The notes below the pieces were generated by a model, which saw nothing but the letters and a program-made list of their open reading frames with translations, was not told the DNA's origin and searched no databases. Of a stretch of DNA of 64,000 nt, positions 30,742-40,947 are shown one piece after another. A program made the translations under genes and the position numbers. Source of the DNA: Colwellia maritima (lineage in GTDB: Bacteria; Pseudomonadota; Gammaproteobacteria; Enterobacterales; Alteromonadaceae); contig NZ_JAKKSL010000001.1 in assembly GCF_022669015.1 (NCBI RefSeq), forward strand, positions 1,160,059 to 1,224,058, given 5' to 3'. Every line of letters starts with the position of its first letter. Position 1 is the first letter of the stretch.

Positions 30742-33700
30742 ATGCCTTCTTTTACCAGTAACTTTGAGTTCTTAAAACACCACGATGAATTGTTATTTCG
30801 TTTAGCTGAAACGGCTGAACAATGTTACGCATCTGATCCCAACACCTCGCTTATTAAAATGCGCCAACTCGGTGAAGCCATCGCGCAAAAAATTGCTGCG
30901 TGTGTTGGTGTTGAGTCTGGTAAATATGTAAAACAAGTCGATTTAATCAGAGATTTAGAATATACCCTTAAACTCGATGATAATGTTAAAGATGCTTTTC
31001 ATACTATTCGTAAATTGGGCAATGTCGCTAATCACGAATACCTTTCGTCAAGTCATAGAGACGCCCTTAAATGCATGCAGATCGGTTGTGCTTTAAGTGG
31101 TTGGTATCATGTCACCTTTGGCGGAGATAAAGCTAAAGGGTTTAAATTCAAACCCTTTGTTAAGCCTGTTGATCCTTCGCAATATGTTCGCGAGTTAGAA
31201 GAAAAATTCAACACCTTAAAAATAGAATCTCAACGCTCATCAGATCGTCTTGCTGCAGTCGAACAACTAAACCAAGTAACAGAACAAAAAGCGAATGCTG
31301 AAAAGCAACGTGCCGATGCAATGGCACAAGAAAAAGCTACTTGGGAATCTGTTGCACAAGAGCAAGAAAGAAAAATTGCCGAATTAGATAAGCAATTTAC
31401 AGTTGCTAATAGCCAACGTATTACCGACTTTGTACAACTAGATAAAGAAAAACAAGCAGCCATCATCAATCAAGTACAACAATCAACTTTTTATGTTGAT
31501 GAAGAAGCAACGCGAATATTAATTGATGAACAATTGGATGACGGTTGGGAAGTAGACTCTGTTAACTTACGCTACTCTAAAGGCTCTATACCTGAAATTA
31601 ATAAAAATAAAGCGATTGCAGAATGGCCGACTGACTCTGGGCCTGCAGATTATGTATTGTTTATTGGGTTAACACCTGTAGCCGTTGTAGAAGCAAAGAA
31701 AAAATCTAAAAATGTTTACTCTGCTATTGATCAAGCAAAACGTTATGCCAGTGGCTTAAAACCTCATGATAAGTTTGAAATTGAACATACGTGGAACGAG
31801 TTTAAAGTACCCCTTACATTTGCAACCAATGGACGCCCATATCTAAAACAACTAGAGCAAGAAAGTGGCATATGGTTTTTAGATGTTCGTGATAACACTA
31901 ACCGACGCCGAGCATTAAAAAGTGGTATTCACCTCAAGAGATAAAAGCTTACTTAAAGCAAACACCGCAGCAAGCGGATCAAAAGCTTGATGAGATGAAT
32001 TTTGGCTATGACCTTAAATTGCGTGATTATCAAGTAGACGCGATAAAGGTGATTGAAAGTACTATTCAAAAAGGTGAGTCAAAAGCCTTAGTTGCTATGG
32101 CTACCGGCACAGGTAAAACTAAAACCTGTATTGCATTAGTTTACCGACTATTAAAATCAGAACGTTTTCGTCGTATTTTATTTTTGGTTGACCGCTCTGC
32201 ACTAGGCATACAAGCAACAGATGACTTTTCAGAAGTACGCATGGAAAACTTGCAAACATTTGCTGATACGTTCGATATTATGGGCATGCAAATAAATAAG
32301 CCTGCAGGTAAAAAGCCAGAAGATGAAACTAAAGTTCATGTTGCTACCGTACAAGGTTTAGTAAAGCGAATTTTGTATCCGAGCGACAACGAAAATAAGC
32401 CAGGTGTTGGTCAGTACGACTGTATTGTTGTGGATGAATGCCATCGAGGGTATCTACTCGACAGAGAACTCAGCGATACTGAAATAGAGTTTCGAGATCA
32501 AAAAGATTACCAATCTAAATACCGTGCTGTTATCGAATATTTTGACGCCTTTAAAATAGGTTTAACTGCTACGCCGGCATTACATACTACTGATATTTTT
32601 GGTGAGCCAGTATACATTTATAGTTATACCGATGCCGTCATCGATGGATACCTAACGGATCATTTACCGCCTATTCGTATTCATACCAAATTAGCAGAGC
32701 AAGGTATTCATTATGAAGTAAATGAAGAAGTTAAAGTTTACGATGTTCAAAACAGCCATATTGAAACCTTTAATACCCCAGACGAGCTAGACTTTGACGT
32801 AGCACAATTTAATCGCAATGTTATCTCATCAAGCTTTACTGAAGAAGTCACTAAATGGTTAATTGAAAGTGATTCCATTAATCCTTATTCGCCGACTAAA
32901 ACATTGGTGTTTTGTGTAACCGATAAACATGCTGATCAAGTAGTAGAAGCGTTTAAAAAAGCCTGTGAAAACTACCACGGCGAAATAGAAGACGATGCCA
33001 TTCAAAAAATTACCGGCGCTAGTGATAAACCATTAGAAAAAATTAAGCGTTTTAAAAACGACCGCCTACCTAATATTGCCGTTACGGTTGACCTGCTTAC
33101 TACTGGCATAGATGTGCCGGCGATATGTAATCTAGTCTTTTTACGTCGAGTTAATAGCCGTATTTTATTTGAACAAATGCTAGGTCGTGCTACAAGACGC
33201 TGTGATGAAATAGGTAAAGAAACCTTCCGTATTTATGACGCCGTAGATATCTACAAACAACTTGAAAAAGTTAACAGCATGAAACCGGTAGTCACTAAAG
33301 TTGATATTACTTTTTCAGCGCTTGCACAAGAAATGACTCAGTCGTCGTCACCTGAATTACAACAGTTAGCTAAGAACCAATTTTTAGCTAAATTACAAAG
33401 TAAAAAGCGCCATTTAAGTGATTTACAAGCCAGTAACTTTGAACGGATTGTCGGCAAGCCGCCGCAAGAGTTTGCCCAAGAATTAAAAGCAATGAAGCTT
33501 GAAGATGTTGCACAATGGTTTACCAACCACCCTGAGCTTGGCGAATTGCTTGATCTGAAAATAACCGGAGGCTCAGGTACAGCTCCTATTGTATTATCAG
33601 ATCATCAAGACGAAATAATAGATATTAGCCATGGTTATGGTGATAACCTAAAACCAGAAGACTACCTTAAATCTTTCAGTGACTTTGTAAATGCCAACAG

Positions 33701-34151
33701 TAACCGTTTAGTAGGTATTCAAACCGTTATTCAACGCCCTTGGGAATTAACCCGACAAAGCCTTAAAGAATTAGCGTTTGAGTTAGAAAAAAATAAATTC
33801 AGAGAACAAGCGCTTTGCACGGCATGGAACGAAGTGAAGAACGAAGAAATTGCCGCACGGATCATAGGTTTTATCAGACAAGCAGCTATTGGCGAAGCGT
33901 TAATACCTTTTGAAGCGCGGGTAGATCAAGCACTGGAAAAAATACTCGCCGACCAAGAATGGAAAACACCGCAAAAACAATGGTTACAAGCTATTGCTAA
34001 ACAGATGAAAGCAACCACCATAGTTGATGACATCGCACTCGACAGCGGTGTATTCAAGCAACAATTGGGTGGTATTAAACGGGCGAATAAATTGTTCGAT
34101 AAACCTATTACTGAAGTGTTGTTAGATTTTAATCGCCAGTTGTGGGCTTAA
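30742..34151 (+). CDS. hsdR: Type I restriction enzyme subunit R (frame broken once)
   Basis: Motor and nuclease subunit of a type I restriction complex. An N-terminal DUF4145-like region (residues 1-130) is followed by a coiled coil (about 150-240), a PD-(D/E)xK nuclease (PADYVLFIGL, VVEAKKK) and a superfamily 2 translocase with Walker A MATGTGKTKT, DECH box VVDECHRGY, LTATPAL and QMLGRATRR, plus a helical C terminus. The N-terminal NFEFLKHHDELLF resembles EcoKI (type IA). The frame breaks near 31923; adding one T gives SWYSPQEIKAYL. The total, about 1136 residues, is normal. Confidence 0.92.
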
Positions 34152-34193
34152 TTCATGCTGCTTTTGACAGTTATGATGAAACAATCAAAAAAG

Positions 34194-34285
34194 TACATGC
34201 ACAACATTGTATAAATACGTGTTTATGTTATTGCTACATGCACAACATAATGCGAAAATGTGTGCATATAAAATCAACGTGCACA
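34194..34285. promoter_or_regulatory. Repeated TGCACA half-sites upstream of fic
   Basis: A 14-bp direct repeat TACATGCACAACAT occurs at 34194-34207 and 34235-34248. A further TGTGCA at 34261-34266 and TGCACA at 34280-34285 form an inverted pair. All lie in the 211-bp hsdR-fic gap, which has no credible gene. They may be operators for a regulator of fic and hsdMS, possibly the winged-helix tail of the Fic protein. Confidence 0.45.
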
Positions 34286-34362
34286 AATAATCAATTTTTG
34301 CTCATGCTTGGTTTAAATAAAGGTTTAAACAAATATTTAAAGCAAAGATTTAAGGAAAATCG

Positions 34363-35447
34363 TTGAACTGTAATTACAATTTTATCCCTTTACAGCAATT
34401 AGGCGATATAGAAAGCAAAGCTGTTTTAAAGGCAACGGCTAAAGCGCATCAAGCATTAGGTGAATTAAAAGGCTTAGCGGTAACTATGCCTAATCAATAC
34501 CTATTGTTGGCGACGCTGTCGTTACAAGAAGCGAAAGAAAGCTCTGAAATTGAAAATATCATCACCACGCAAGACGACTTATACCGTAGTAACTATCAAT
34601 CACAGCAGTTTTTATCAACTGGCGCTAAAGAAGTGCATAACTATGCCAAAGCCTTAGAAACGGGCTTTAATACCATTAATAAAACCGGCTTGCTCACCAA
34701 CAACACTATTATTGATATTCAGCAAATTATCGAGAATAACAATGCCGGTTTTAGAACTCAAGGTGGCACTCAGTTAATTAATCAACAAAATGCGCAGGTA
34801 GTTTATACGCCGCCGCAAACGGGTCAGCACATAATTGATTTAATGCGCGATCTTGAAAACTTCATTAATAACGATGAACTCAGTGATTATGACGATCTGG
34901 TAAAAATGGCGCTTATTCATCACCAGTTTGAAAGCATTCATCCGTTTTACGATGGTAATGGTAGAACAGGGCGTATATTAAATATTTTATACTTAAGTAA
35001 ACAAAACTTATTAGGTGCACCTATTTTGTATTTGTCACGCTACCTAAATAAAAACAAAGCGCAGTACTATCAATTATTACAGGGTATTCGCGATAATTAT
35101 GGCAATAAAGAAAGTTGGGAACCATGGTTGTTATTTATGCTTAAAGCCTTACAAGTTACCACCAAGACACCTTAAAAACCATTAAAGGCTTAATTGCCTT
35201 AATGCAAAGTACTAAACATATTATTAAAGCGAAACTACCGAAAATTTATAGTCACGAGTTAATAAACAACCTATTTGCGCACCCATACACCAAAGTAGAG
35301 TTTATTACACAAGACCTAAATATACATCGTAATACCGCCAGTAAATATTTAAACCAATTAGTTGATATTGGCGTGTTAACTAAACATAAACTCGGTAAAG
35401 ACAATTATTACCTAAACAATGAACTTTATGCGCTGTTATCTGATTAA
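34363..35447 (+). CDS. Fic-family protein (AMPylase type, class II) with winged-helix tail
   Basis: About 361 residues. The Fic core carries the complete motif HPFYDGNGRTGR (about 193-204), so nucleotidyl transfer (usually AMP from ATP to a target hydroxyl) should be possible. The inhibitory helix SSEIEN (about 60-65) lies N-terminal, marking class II auto-inhibited Fic. A C-terminal winged-helix (FITQDLNIHRNTASKYLNQL) follows a break near 35166, where one G restores VTTKDTLKTIKGL. The start is a TTG at 34363 behind AAGGA. The gene lies between hsdR and hsdM, same strand; the target is unknown. Confidence 0.85.
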
Positions 35448-35523
35448 CCAAAGCTTATAGCCGACGCAGTAAAAATTATTTATTTTCCCCAAAACTCTGA
35501 AATAAGAGTAGAGAACACATATT

Positions 35524-37080
35524 ATGAGCACGCAAGACCTAGTCGCAAAACTTTGGAACCTATGTAATTTACTAAGAGATGACGGTGTTACTTATCACGA
35601 ATACATTAATGAACTTACCTATTTAATCTTTTTAAAAATGGTGCAAGAAACAGATACTGAAACTGATAGCCAATCGGGTGAAGTGCGTATACCAGAAGGT
35701 TACCGCCGGAAAGATTTAGAAAGCTACGATGCAGCATCACGCTTAGAAGAATACAAAAAGTTACTGATACATTTAGGCTCACATGGTTCACAAATTACCA
35801 AGGCGATTTACGCTAATGCCAAGACGGTTATTCGTAAGCCTGCCACGTTAAGTAAATTAGTGACCGAAGTAGATAAACTTGATTGGTACAGCGCTAAAGC
35901 AGAAGGTTTAGGCGACATGTACGAAGGCTTGCTAGAAATTAATGCTAGCGAGAAAAAATCAGGCGCCGGCCAATACTTTACCCCGCGTACCTTAATCAAC
36001 GTGATGGTTGAGTTAATGAACCCAACCCTTGATGATGTAATAGTTGACCCAACAGCAGGAACTGGCGGATTTTTAATTAGCGCACATCATCATATTAAAC
36101 AAAATAACGACATACTATCGTTAGATGAACGCGCTTACGACAAATATCAACATGGCACTTTTTTTGGTATGGAATTAGTGCCTGACACACGTCGCCTAGC
36201 CATGATGAACCTAATGCTGCACGACATAGCCGTTGATGATGAAAACGCCGGTATTCTATTTGGTGATACCTTATCAAACGAAGGTAAAGCACTGCCTCAA
36301 GCTGATTTGATATTAGCTAACCCACCTTTTGGTACAAAAATGGGCGGCGGTATTCCAACTCGTGATGACTTAGTACATTACACCAGTAATAAGCAACTCG
36401 CCTTTTTACATCTTATCTATCATAAAATGCTTAAACCCGGTGGCCGTGCAGCCGTGGTATTACCCGATAATGTATTGTTTGAAAGCGGTATAGGAAAAAC
36501 TATACGTAACGATTTAATGGAAAAATGTAACCTACACACCATTTTGCGTTTACCTACCGGTATTTTTTATGCAGGCGGCGTTAAAACTAACGTGTTGTTT
36601 TTCTCAAAGCCTGAAGACCTTTCTCATAATAAAAAGCCACAAGACAAAGCACAAACCAAAAACGTTTGGGTTTACGACTTACGCTCGAATATGCCAATGT
36701 TTGGTAAGCGCACGGTATTAGGACACGATCATTTTAAAGAATTTTATGAAGCTGTTGGTAACGACTTAACGACAGTGGATGAAAAAGCTAGAGTGAAATT
36801 TATCACCGAGCATAGCACTTCACCTCAAAATAAGGGCAGCGAAATCGGTAATGTTGATACCTGTAGATTGCGTTGTTTTACTCGTGAAGAAATTGCCAAA
36901 AAAGACGATTCACTTGATTTGGCATGGATCCGAGACGACAGCACAGAAGACGCCGGCAGCTTGCCAGAGCCTGATGTATTGATAAACGAAGCCATAGAAG
37001 AAATGGCCGGCGCAATGTTAGAGCTAAAATCCATACTTGTTGAGTTAGGTGCAGAAGAAGTAGAAGAGGTGACTCTGTGA
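35524..37080 (+). CDS. hsdM: Type I restriction-modification methylase subunit M
   Basis: N6-adenine methyltransferase subunit, 518 residues. The N-terminal helical HsdM domain (residues 1-140) is followed by a Rossmann-like domain with SAM-binding DPTAGTGGFLI (about 176) and the catalytic NPPFGT (about 266). It needs HsdS for target recognition. It overlaps hsdS by GTGA and is intact. Confidence 0.96.
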   Translation: MSTQDLVAKLWNLCNLLRDDGVTYHEYINELTYLIFLKMVQETDTETDSQSGEVRIPEGYRRKDLESYDAASRLEEYKKLLIHLGSHGSQITKAIYANAKTVIRKPATLSKLVTEVDKLDWYSAKAEGLGDMYEGLLEINASEKKSGAGQYFTPRTLINVMVELMNPTLDDVIVDPTAGTGGFLISAHHHIKQNNDILSLDERAYDKYQHGTFFGMELVPDTRRLAMMNLMLHDIAVDDENAGILFGDTLSNEGKALPQADLILANPPFGTKMGGGIPTRDDLVHYTSNKQLAFLHLIYHKMLKPGGRAAVVLPDNVLFESGIGKTIRNDLMEKCNLHTILRLPTGIFYAGGVKTNVLFFSKPEDLSHNKKPQDKAQTKNVWVYDLRSNMPMFGKRTVLGHDHFKEFYEAVGNDLTTVDEKARVKFITEHSTSPQNKGSEIGNVDTCRLRCFTREEIAKKDDSLDLAWIRDDSTEDAGSLPEPDVLINEAIEEMAGAMLELKSILVELGAEEVEEVTL

Positions 37081-38412
37081 GTGAATTGCCTAAAGGTTGG
37101 GTAAACGCAAAAATAAAAGATGTTTCTATAAAATGTGTTCAAAACAAACCCAATGATGAAGATAAATTAGTCTACGTTGATATTGGTAGTATCAATAGAA
37201 AACTAAAGGTAATTGAAAATCCACAACATTTAAAAGGTATTGATGCACCAAGTCGAGCCCGAAAAAGAATAAACACAAATGACGTATTAGTTTCGTTAAC
37301 TAGACCAAATTTAAATGCTATAGCTCATGTACCTAAAGACTTTGATGAACAATATGCCTCAACAGGTTTCGAAGTAATTAAATCAGTAGGTGTTGATAGT
37401 CGTTATTTATTTGCCTTAGTAAAAACACAGAATTTTATTAATGCCATCTCAGGTGTTGTTCAAGGCGCTTTATATCCAAAGCAGCTAAATCGTCTGATGT
37501 TCAAAATTATGAGTTTCCACTAGCTCCACTAAACGAACAAATCCGTATTGCCAATAAACTTGATTCAATATTAGCGAAAGTCGATGCCGCCCAAGCGCGC
37601 CTCGACAAAATCCCCAATATCCTAAAACGCTTCCGCCAATCCGTCCTTGCCGCCGCAACTTCGGGTGAATTGACCAAAGAATGGCGAGGTGGAAGTGACA
37701 ATCAATGGCCGAACGTGAAACTGAAAGATGTGGGAAAGGGCTTCAATTATGGCTCATCGGCAAAATCTAAACCTGAAGGCGAAGTTCCTGTATTGCGAAT
37801 GGGGAATTTACAAGGAGGCCGACTTGATTGGGATAAGTTAGTTTATACCTCAGATGAGGCAGAAATTGAAAAATATCTGTTAGAAACTGGAGATGTACTT
37901 TTTAACCGTACAAATAGTCCCGAATTGGTTGGTAAAACATCTATTTATCGCGGTGAACAAAAGGCAATTTATGCAGGATACTTAATTAGAGTAAAGGGAA
38001 GTGATCGCCTAAATACTGAATACTTAAATATTCAATTGAACAGCCCTCATGCTCGTGATTATTGCGGCAAGTGAAAACTGACGGTGTAAGCCAATCAAAT
38101 ATAAATGCAAAAAAATTACAAGTTTATGAGTTTTATTTGCCCGAAATTGATGAACAGTTAGAAATAGTGAGGAGAGTAGGTGAATTGTTTTCTCATGCAA
38201 GTTTATTTGAACGACAGTATCTAGGTGCGCAAAAGAAATTTAACAGATTAACACAGTCTATTCTCGCTAAAGCCTTTCGTGGTGAACTTGTACCACAAGA
38301 TGAAAATGATGAACCTGCTAGTGAATTATTAAAGCGAATAACTGAAGCTCAGATGAAACTTAAAAAAGTGACAGTAAAAAATACTAAAGCTAAGAAGGTC
38401 GCTAATGTCTAA
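37077..38412 (+). CDS. hsdS: Type I restriction specificity subunit S (frame broken twice)
   Basis: Recognises the split DNA target through two target-recognition domains. The first TRD (to about residue 140) is followed by the central conserved region (LAPLNEQIRIANKLDSILAK and LKRFRQSVLAAATSGELT), the second TRD (VPVLRMGNLQGGRLDW, then GVSQSNINAKKL) and a C-terminal coiled coil ending AKAFRGELVPQD. Breaks lie near 37487 (AAA for AAAA restores LKSSDVQNYEFPLAP) and near 38066. The start is a GTG that overlaps the hsdM stop. The recognition sequence cannot be predicted. Confidence 0.88.
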
Positions 38413-39310
38413 GAATAAAAATCAACAGCTACCGCTTTTTGAATTAGATAATACTGATTTAGTTCAGCAAAAAACTCATCAAGAAGCTGAGAAGGATTCG
38501 ACGCTAATAACACCAAACGAAACCGCGATTGAATCTGAGTTTGCTAAATATATCGTCTATGTTGATGAAAGTGGTGACCATAGTTTACAAAGTATTGATG
38601 AAAACTATCCCATTTTTGTTTTGGCATTTTGTGTTTTCCATAAACGCCATTACAGTGAAGCTATTGTTCCTGCATTAGAAAAGTTTAAGTTTAATCATTT
38701 TGGTCACGACCAAGTGGTATTGCATGAAAATGAAATTCGAAAGGAAAAAGGCGCGTTTAATATTTTTAAAAGCAAAGAACAAAAATATCAATTTCTGGAC
38801 GAGTTAACCAATATCATTGAGTACAGCAATTTTATATTAATTAGTTGTACTATCGATAAACGAAAACTGACAAAAGCTAGTGATTTAGAGGCTAACCCGT
38901 ATCACACAGCACTTGGCTTTTGCATGGAAACACTGTTTGAATTTTTAAAAGAAAAAGATCAGCAACAGAAAAAAACACATATTGTGGTTGAATGCCGTGG
39001 CAATAAAGAAGATAAAGAACTTGAATTAGAATTTAGGCGCATATGTGACGGTAATAATCGTTTAGGCATTCCTCTGCCATTTGAAGTGATATTTTCAGAC
39101 AAAAAAGTAATGTCATCAGGTTTGCAACTTGCGGATTTAGTGGCAAGGCCAATAGGTTTGAAAACATTAAGACCAGAACAAGAAAATAGAGCGTTTGAAG
39201 TATTAGAGCCAAAATTTTATTGCGATGGTGGAAGAGAAAATGTTGGAAATGGTTTTAAAGGGGTAGGAATGAAAATTTATCCGCCGCTAAAAAGCGAAAA
39301 GCCCCAATGA
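38405..39310 (+). CDS. DUF3800 protein attached to the type I system
   Basis: A 301-residue protein; after a 50-residue polar N terminus comes YIVYVDESGDHSL, the signature of DUF3800, a predicted RNase H-like fold with acidic residues. A later acidic site lies in SSGLQLADLVARPIG. Its ATG lies inside the last codons of hsdS (8-base overlap), so it is co-translated with the restriction system. DUF3800 genes are common in defence islands, but no activity is established. It may be an accessory nuclease or an added effector. Confidence 0.75.
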   Translation: MSKNKNQQLPLFELDNTDLVQQKTHQEAEKDSTLITPNETAIESEFAKYIVYVDESGDHSLQSIDENYPIFVLAFCVFHKRHYSEAIVPALEKFKFNHFGHDQVVLHENEIRKEKGAFNIFKSKEQKYQFLDELTNIIEYSNFILISCTIDKRKLTKASDLEANPYHTALGFCMETLFEFLKEKDQQQKKTHIVVECRGNKEDKELELEFRRICDGNNRLGIPLPFEVIFSDKKVMSSGLQLADLVARPIGLKTLRPEQENRAFEVLEPKFYCDGGRENVGNGFKGVGMKIYPPLKSEKPQ

Positions 39311-39496
39311 AACTCACTGAGGCTATAACGCCGACCGGGCACCCCCAATCCACTTGTGCATAGTATGATCCCTAACGTACATTTTGTAAATACATTAACA
39401 ATAAAAATATTATAGAAAATAGTAAAAAACCAAAGTTTGAAGTTATTCTACAAGCACATAGTTAGTAAGAGATGGGAATTTTCAAGAGGCTTATTG

Positions 39497-39736
39497 ATGT
39501 TGAATTCAGAACAAATACATGAAGTTTTAAAAGGTATATGTAAAGAAGAAAGTGCTAAAAGTAGCCACCCTATTTATGCCTATGAACACAAACTAACAGA
39601 TAATCTATTCATTTATGTAAAGCGAAAAAAAGGCTTACGATTAAATGTTATTCCTTATGATTTGGTTAATGATGAATGTGATATTACACGTATACGAGAT
39701 GCGTTTAGAAATAATTTGCCAAAGTTAAATTTGTAA
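39497..39736 (+). CDS. Small hypothetical protein, 79 residues
   Basis: Not recognised. ATG 39497 has an AGAGG site 8 bp upstream; an upstream TTG at 39437 would extend it by 20 residues but has no ribosome site. The product is charged (SSHPIYAYEHKLTDNLFIYVKRKKG), without signal or membrane segment. It stands alone after the DUF3800 gene, before a MITE-like element, within island B. Confidence 0.45.
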   Translation: MLNSEQIHEVLKGICKEESAKSSHPIYAYEHKLTDNLFIYVKRKKGLRLNVIPYDLVNDECDITRIRDAFRNNLPKLNL

Positions 39737-39818
39737 AATATCTTGATTAAAGCTTTCATGTTTATAAAAACACAAAATATCGACATTAAAAACTCTTGTG
39801 TCGATGCTGTAAACATAT

Positions 39819-40128
39819 ATACCCGTTCCACTTGAAGATGCTCGTTTCAGGAAGTCTGAGCGATTCATAACCAAGGCACATTTTTTTATTAAGGGTTGTT
39901 CCCTTAAAAAGAAATGTAACGCCGGGTATGATTTGCTCAGCCTTCCCCAAGGGTCGGTTTAGAAACGCTTTATGCTGCGTTATTGATTTTGAGAAGGACG
40001 CTACAAGGATGTAGTTTATTAGAGAATGCAGGAGCATATTCTCCTGAATAACCATTCTCTACAATCAATGCCTTGCCTAAAGGCGTTTCTAACTCACTGA
40101 ATCCTGCATCTTCAAGTGAAGCGGGTAT
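39819..40128. mobile_element. 310-bp MITE-like element
   Basis: The ends are 23-bp inverted repeats, 39819-39841 and 40106-40128, matching at 21 of 23 positions; the outer part is ATACCCG and the inner part ACTTGAAGATGC. The interior has no credible coding region. AT-rich TATA sequence flanks both ends, consistent with a short target duplication. It occupies most of the 453-bp gap between the small gene and the integrase remnant. Confidence 0.7.
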
Positions 40129-40189
40129 AGATATAATAATTAACGATAAACATGACTTTTTGGCTGTCATTCAGTACATACGGAAAAAT

Positions 40190-40580
40190 TTAGTGGTCGG
40201 ATATTTGCAACAACACTTTGTGCTTTTCTACCTCTGAAAGGCCGGCTAACAAATTATTTATTTGCTCTATAACGCCAACTTTTTGTTGTTTCAGTCCTGC
40301 TTGAATTAGGATTTCATCCTCTATAGCTTGAGCAGGCTTTCTAAGCTATTCTGGTGTCAATACAGTATATCGGCGGTAACATCATCCCTTTTAGTTTTAT
40401 GATTAAGTAATCGCTTAATGGTATAGGTTCCAACATTCAAACGTAGGTGGCTTAAAATTTTAACAGGGTTGTCTTTATAAATTATTTCGTTTTCGTTGCC
40501 ACGGTATTCATATTTAGCAAAGTTAAATATCGCTCTCATAACTCTCATTGCCAAATCTGCTTGAGCTTGGCTAGTGGTAG
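40190..40580 (-). pseudogene. Integrase remnant of island B
   Basis: Segments similar to the island A integrase survive in order: AQADLAMRVMRAIFNFAKYEYRGN, then YTIKRLLNHKTKRDDVTAD, then (after another shift) QAGLKQQKVGVIEQINNLLAGLSE, ending at 40190. About 130 residues holding the catalytic Arg and the His-x-x-Arg box are missing between NPVKILSH and NVGTYTIK, and the N terminus is absent. The internal deletion cannot be a base-call error, so this is real decay. Confidence 0.85.
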
Positions 40581-40728
40581 ATACAACTTATATACTCTAA
40601 ACGATATAACATGATTAGGGCTAACATCGACAATAAGCCCTTCAATAGCTTCGTCATAGTAACGTGTTCTACTGCTTGGTTAACAAGTGTTAATGACCAT
40701 GCATTACAAATAATAAGGGGAAATTCAA

Positions 40729-40777
40729 ACTCATACTCGGTAGGTCCAGTGTTCAAGTCACTGAGGGGCCACCACTT
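40729..40777 (+). other. attR: 49-bp direct repeat copy 3
   Basis: Equals the tRNA segment 21675-21723 except for one base at 40736 (C for A). It marks the right end of island B; chromosomal genes resume afterwards. The remaining sequence 40581-40728 and 40778-40947 shows no gene. Confidence 0.9.
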
Positions 40778-40947
40778 CTTTTGTCGTATATATCGATTAT
40801 TACAGCTAAACTGAATTAATTTACTACGTAGTATAAATCAAAGTATGGTATACAGGCTTTGTTACTCCTTTTTATTTCTTTTTGGCCTTAACCTTTTTAT
40901 TGATGGCGTCGCCGGATGAATATTTTAACAGTAGGTGTCAGTATTTA

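Larger units (their letters stand above)
29478..40777. mobile_element. Island B: immobilised defence island
   Basis: Lies between direct-repeat copies 2 and 3. It contains a NERD membrane protein, a complete type I restriction-modification locus with fic, a DUF3800 gene, a small unknown gene, a MITE-like element and a shortened integrase next to its right end. The remnant integrase is similar to that of island A, so both islands used the same tRNA. Without a working integrase, B could move only with the help of A's enzyme. Confidence 0.75.

Noticed and set aside
34142..34366. 74-codon plus-strand frame between hsdR and fic
   Set aside because: It overlaps both neighbours, is rich in Cys and His without pattern and covers operator-like repeats; no family resemblance.
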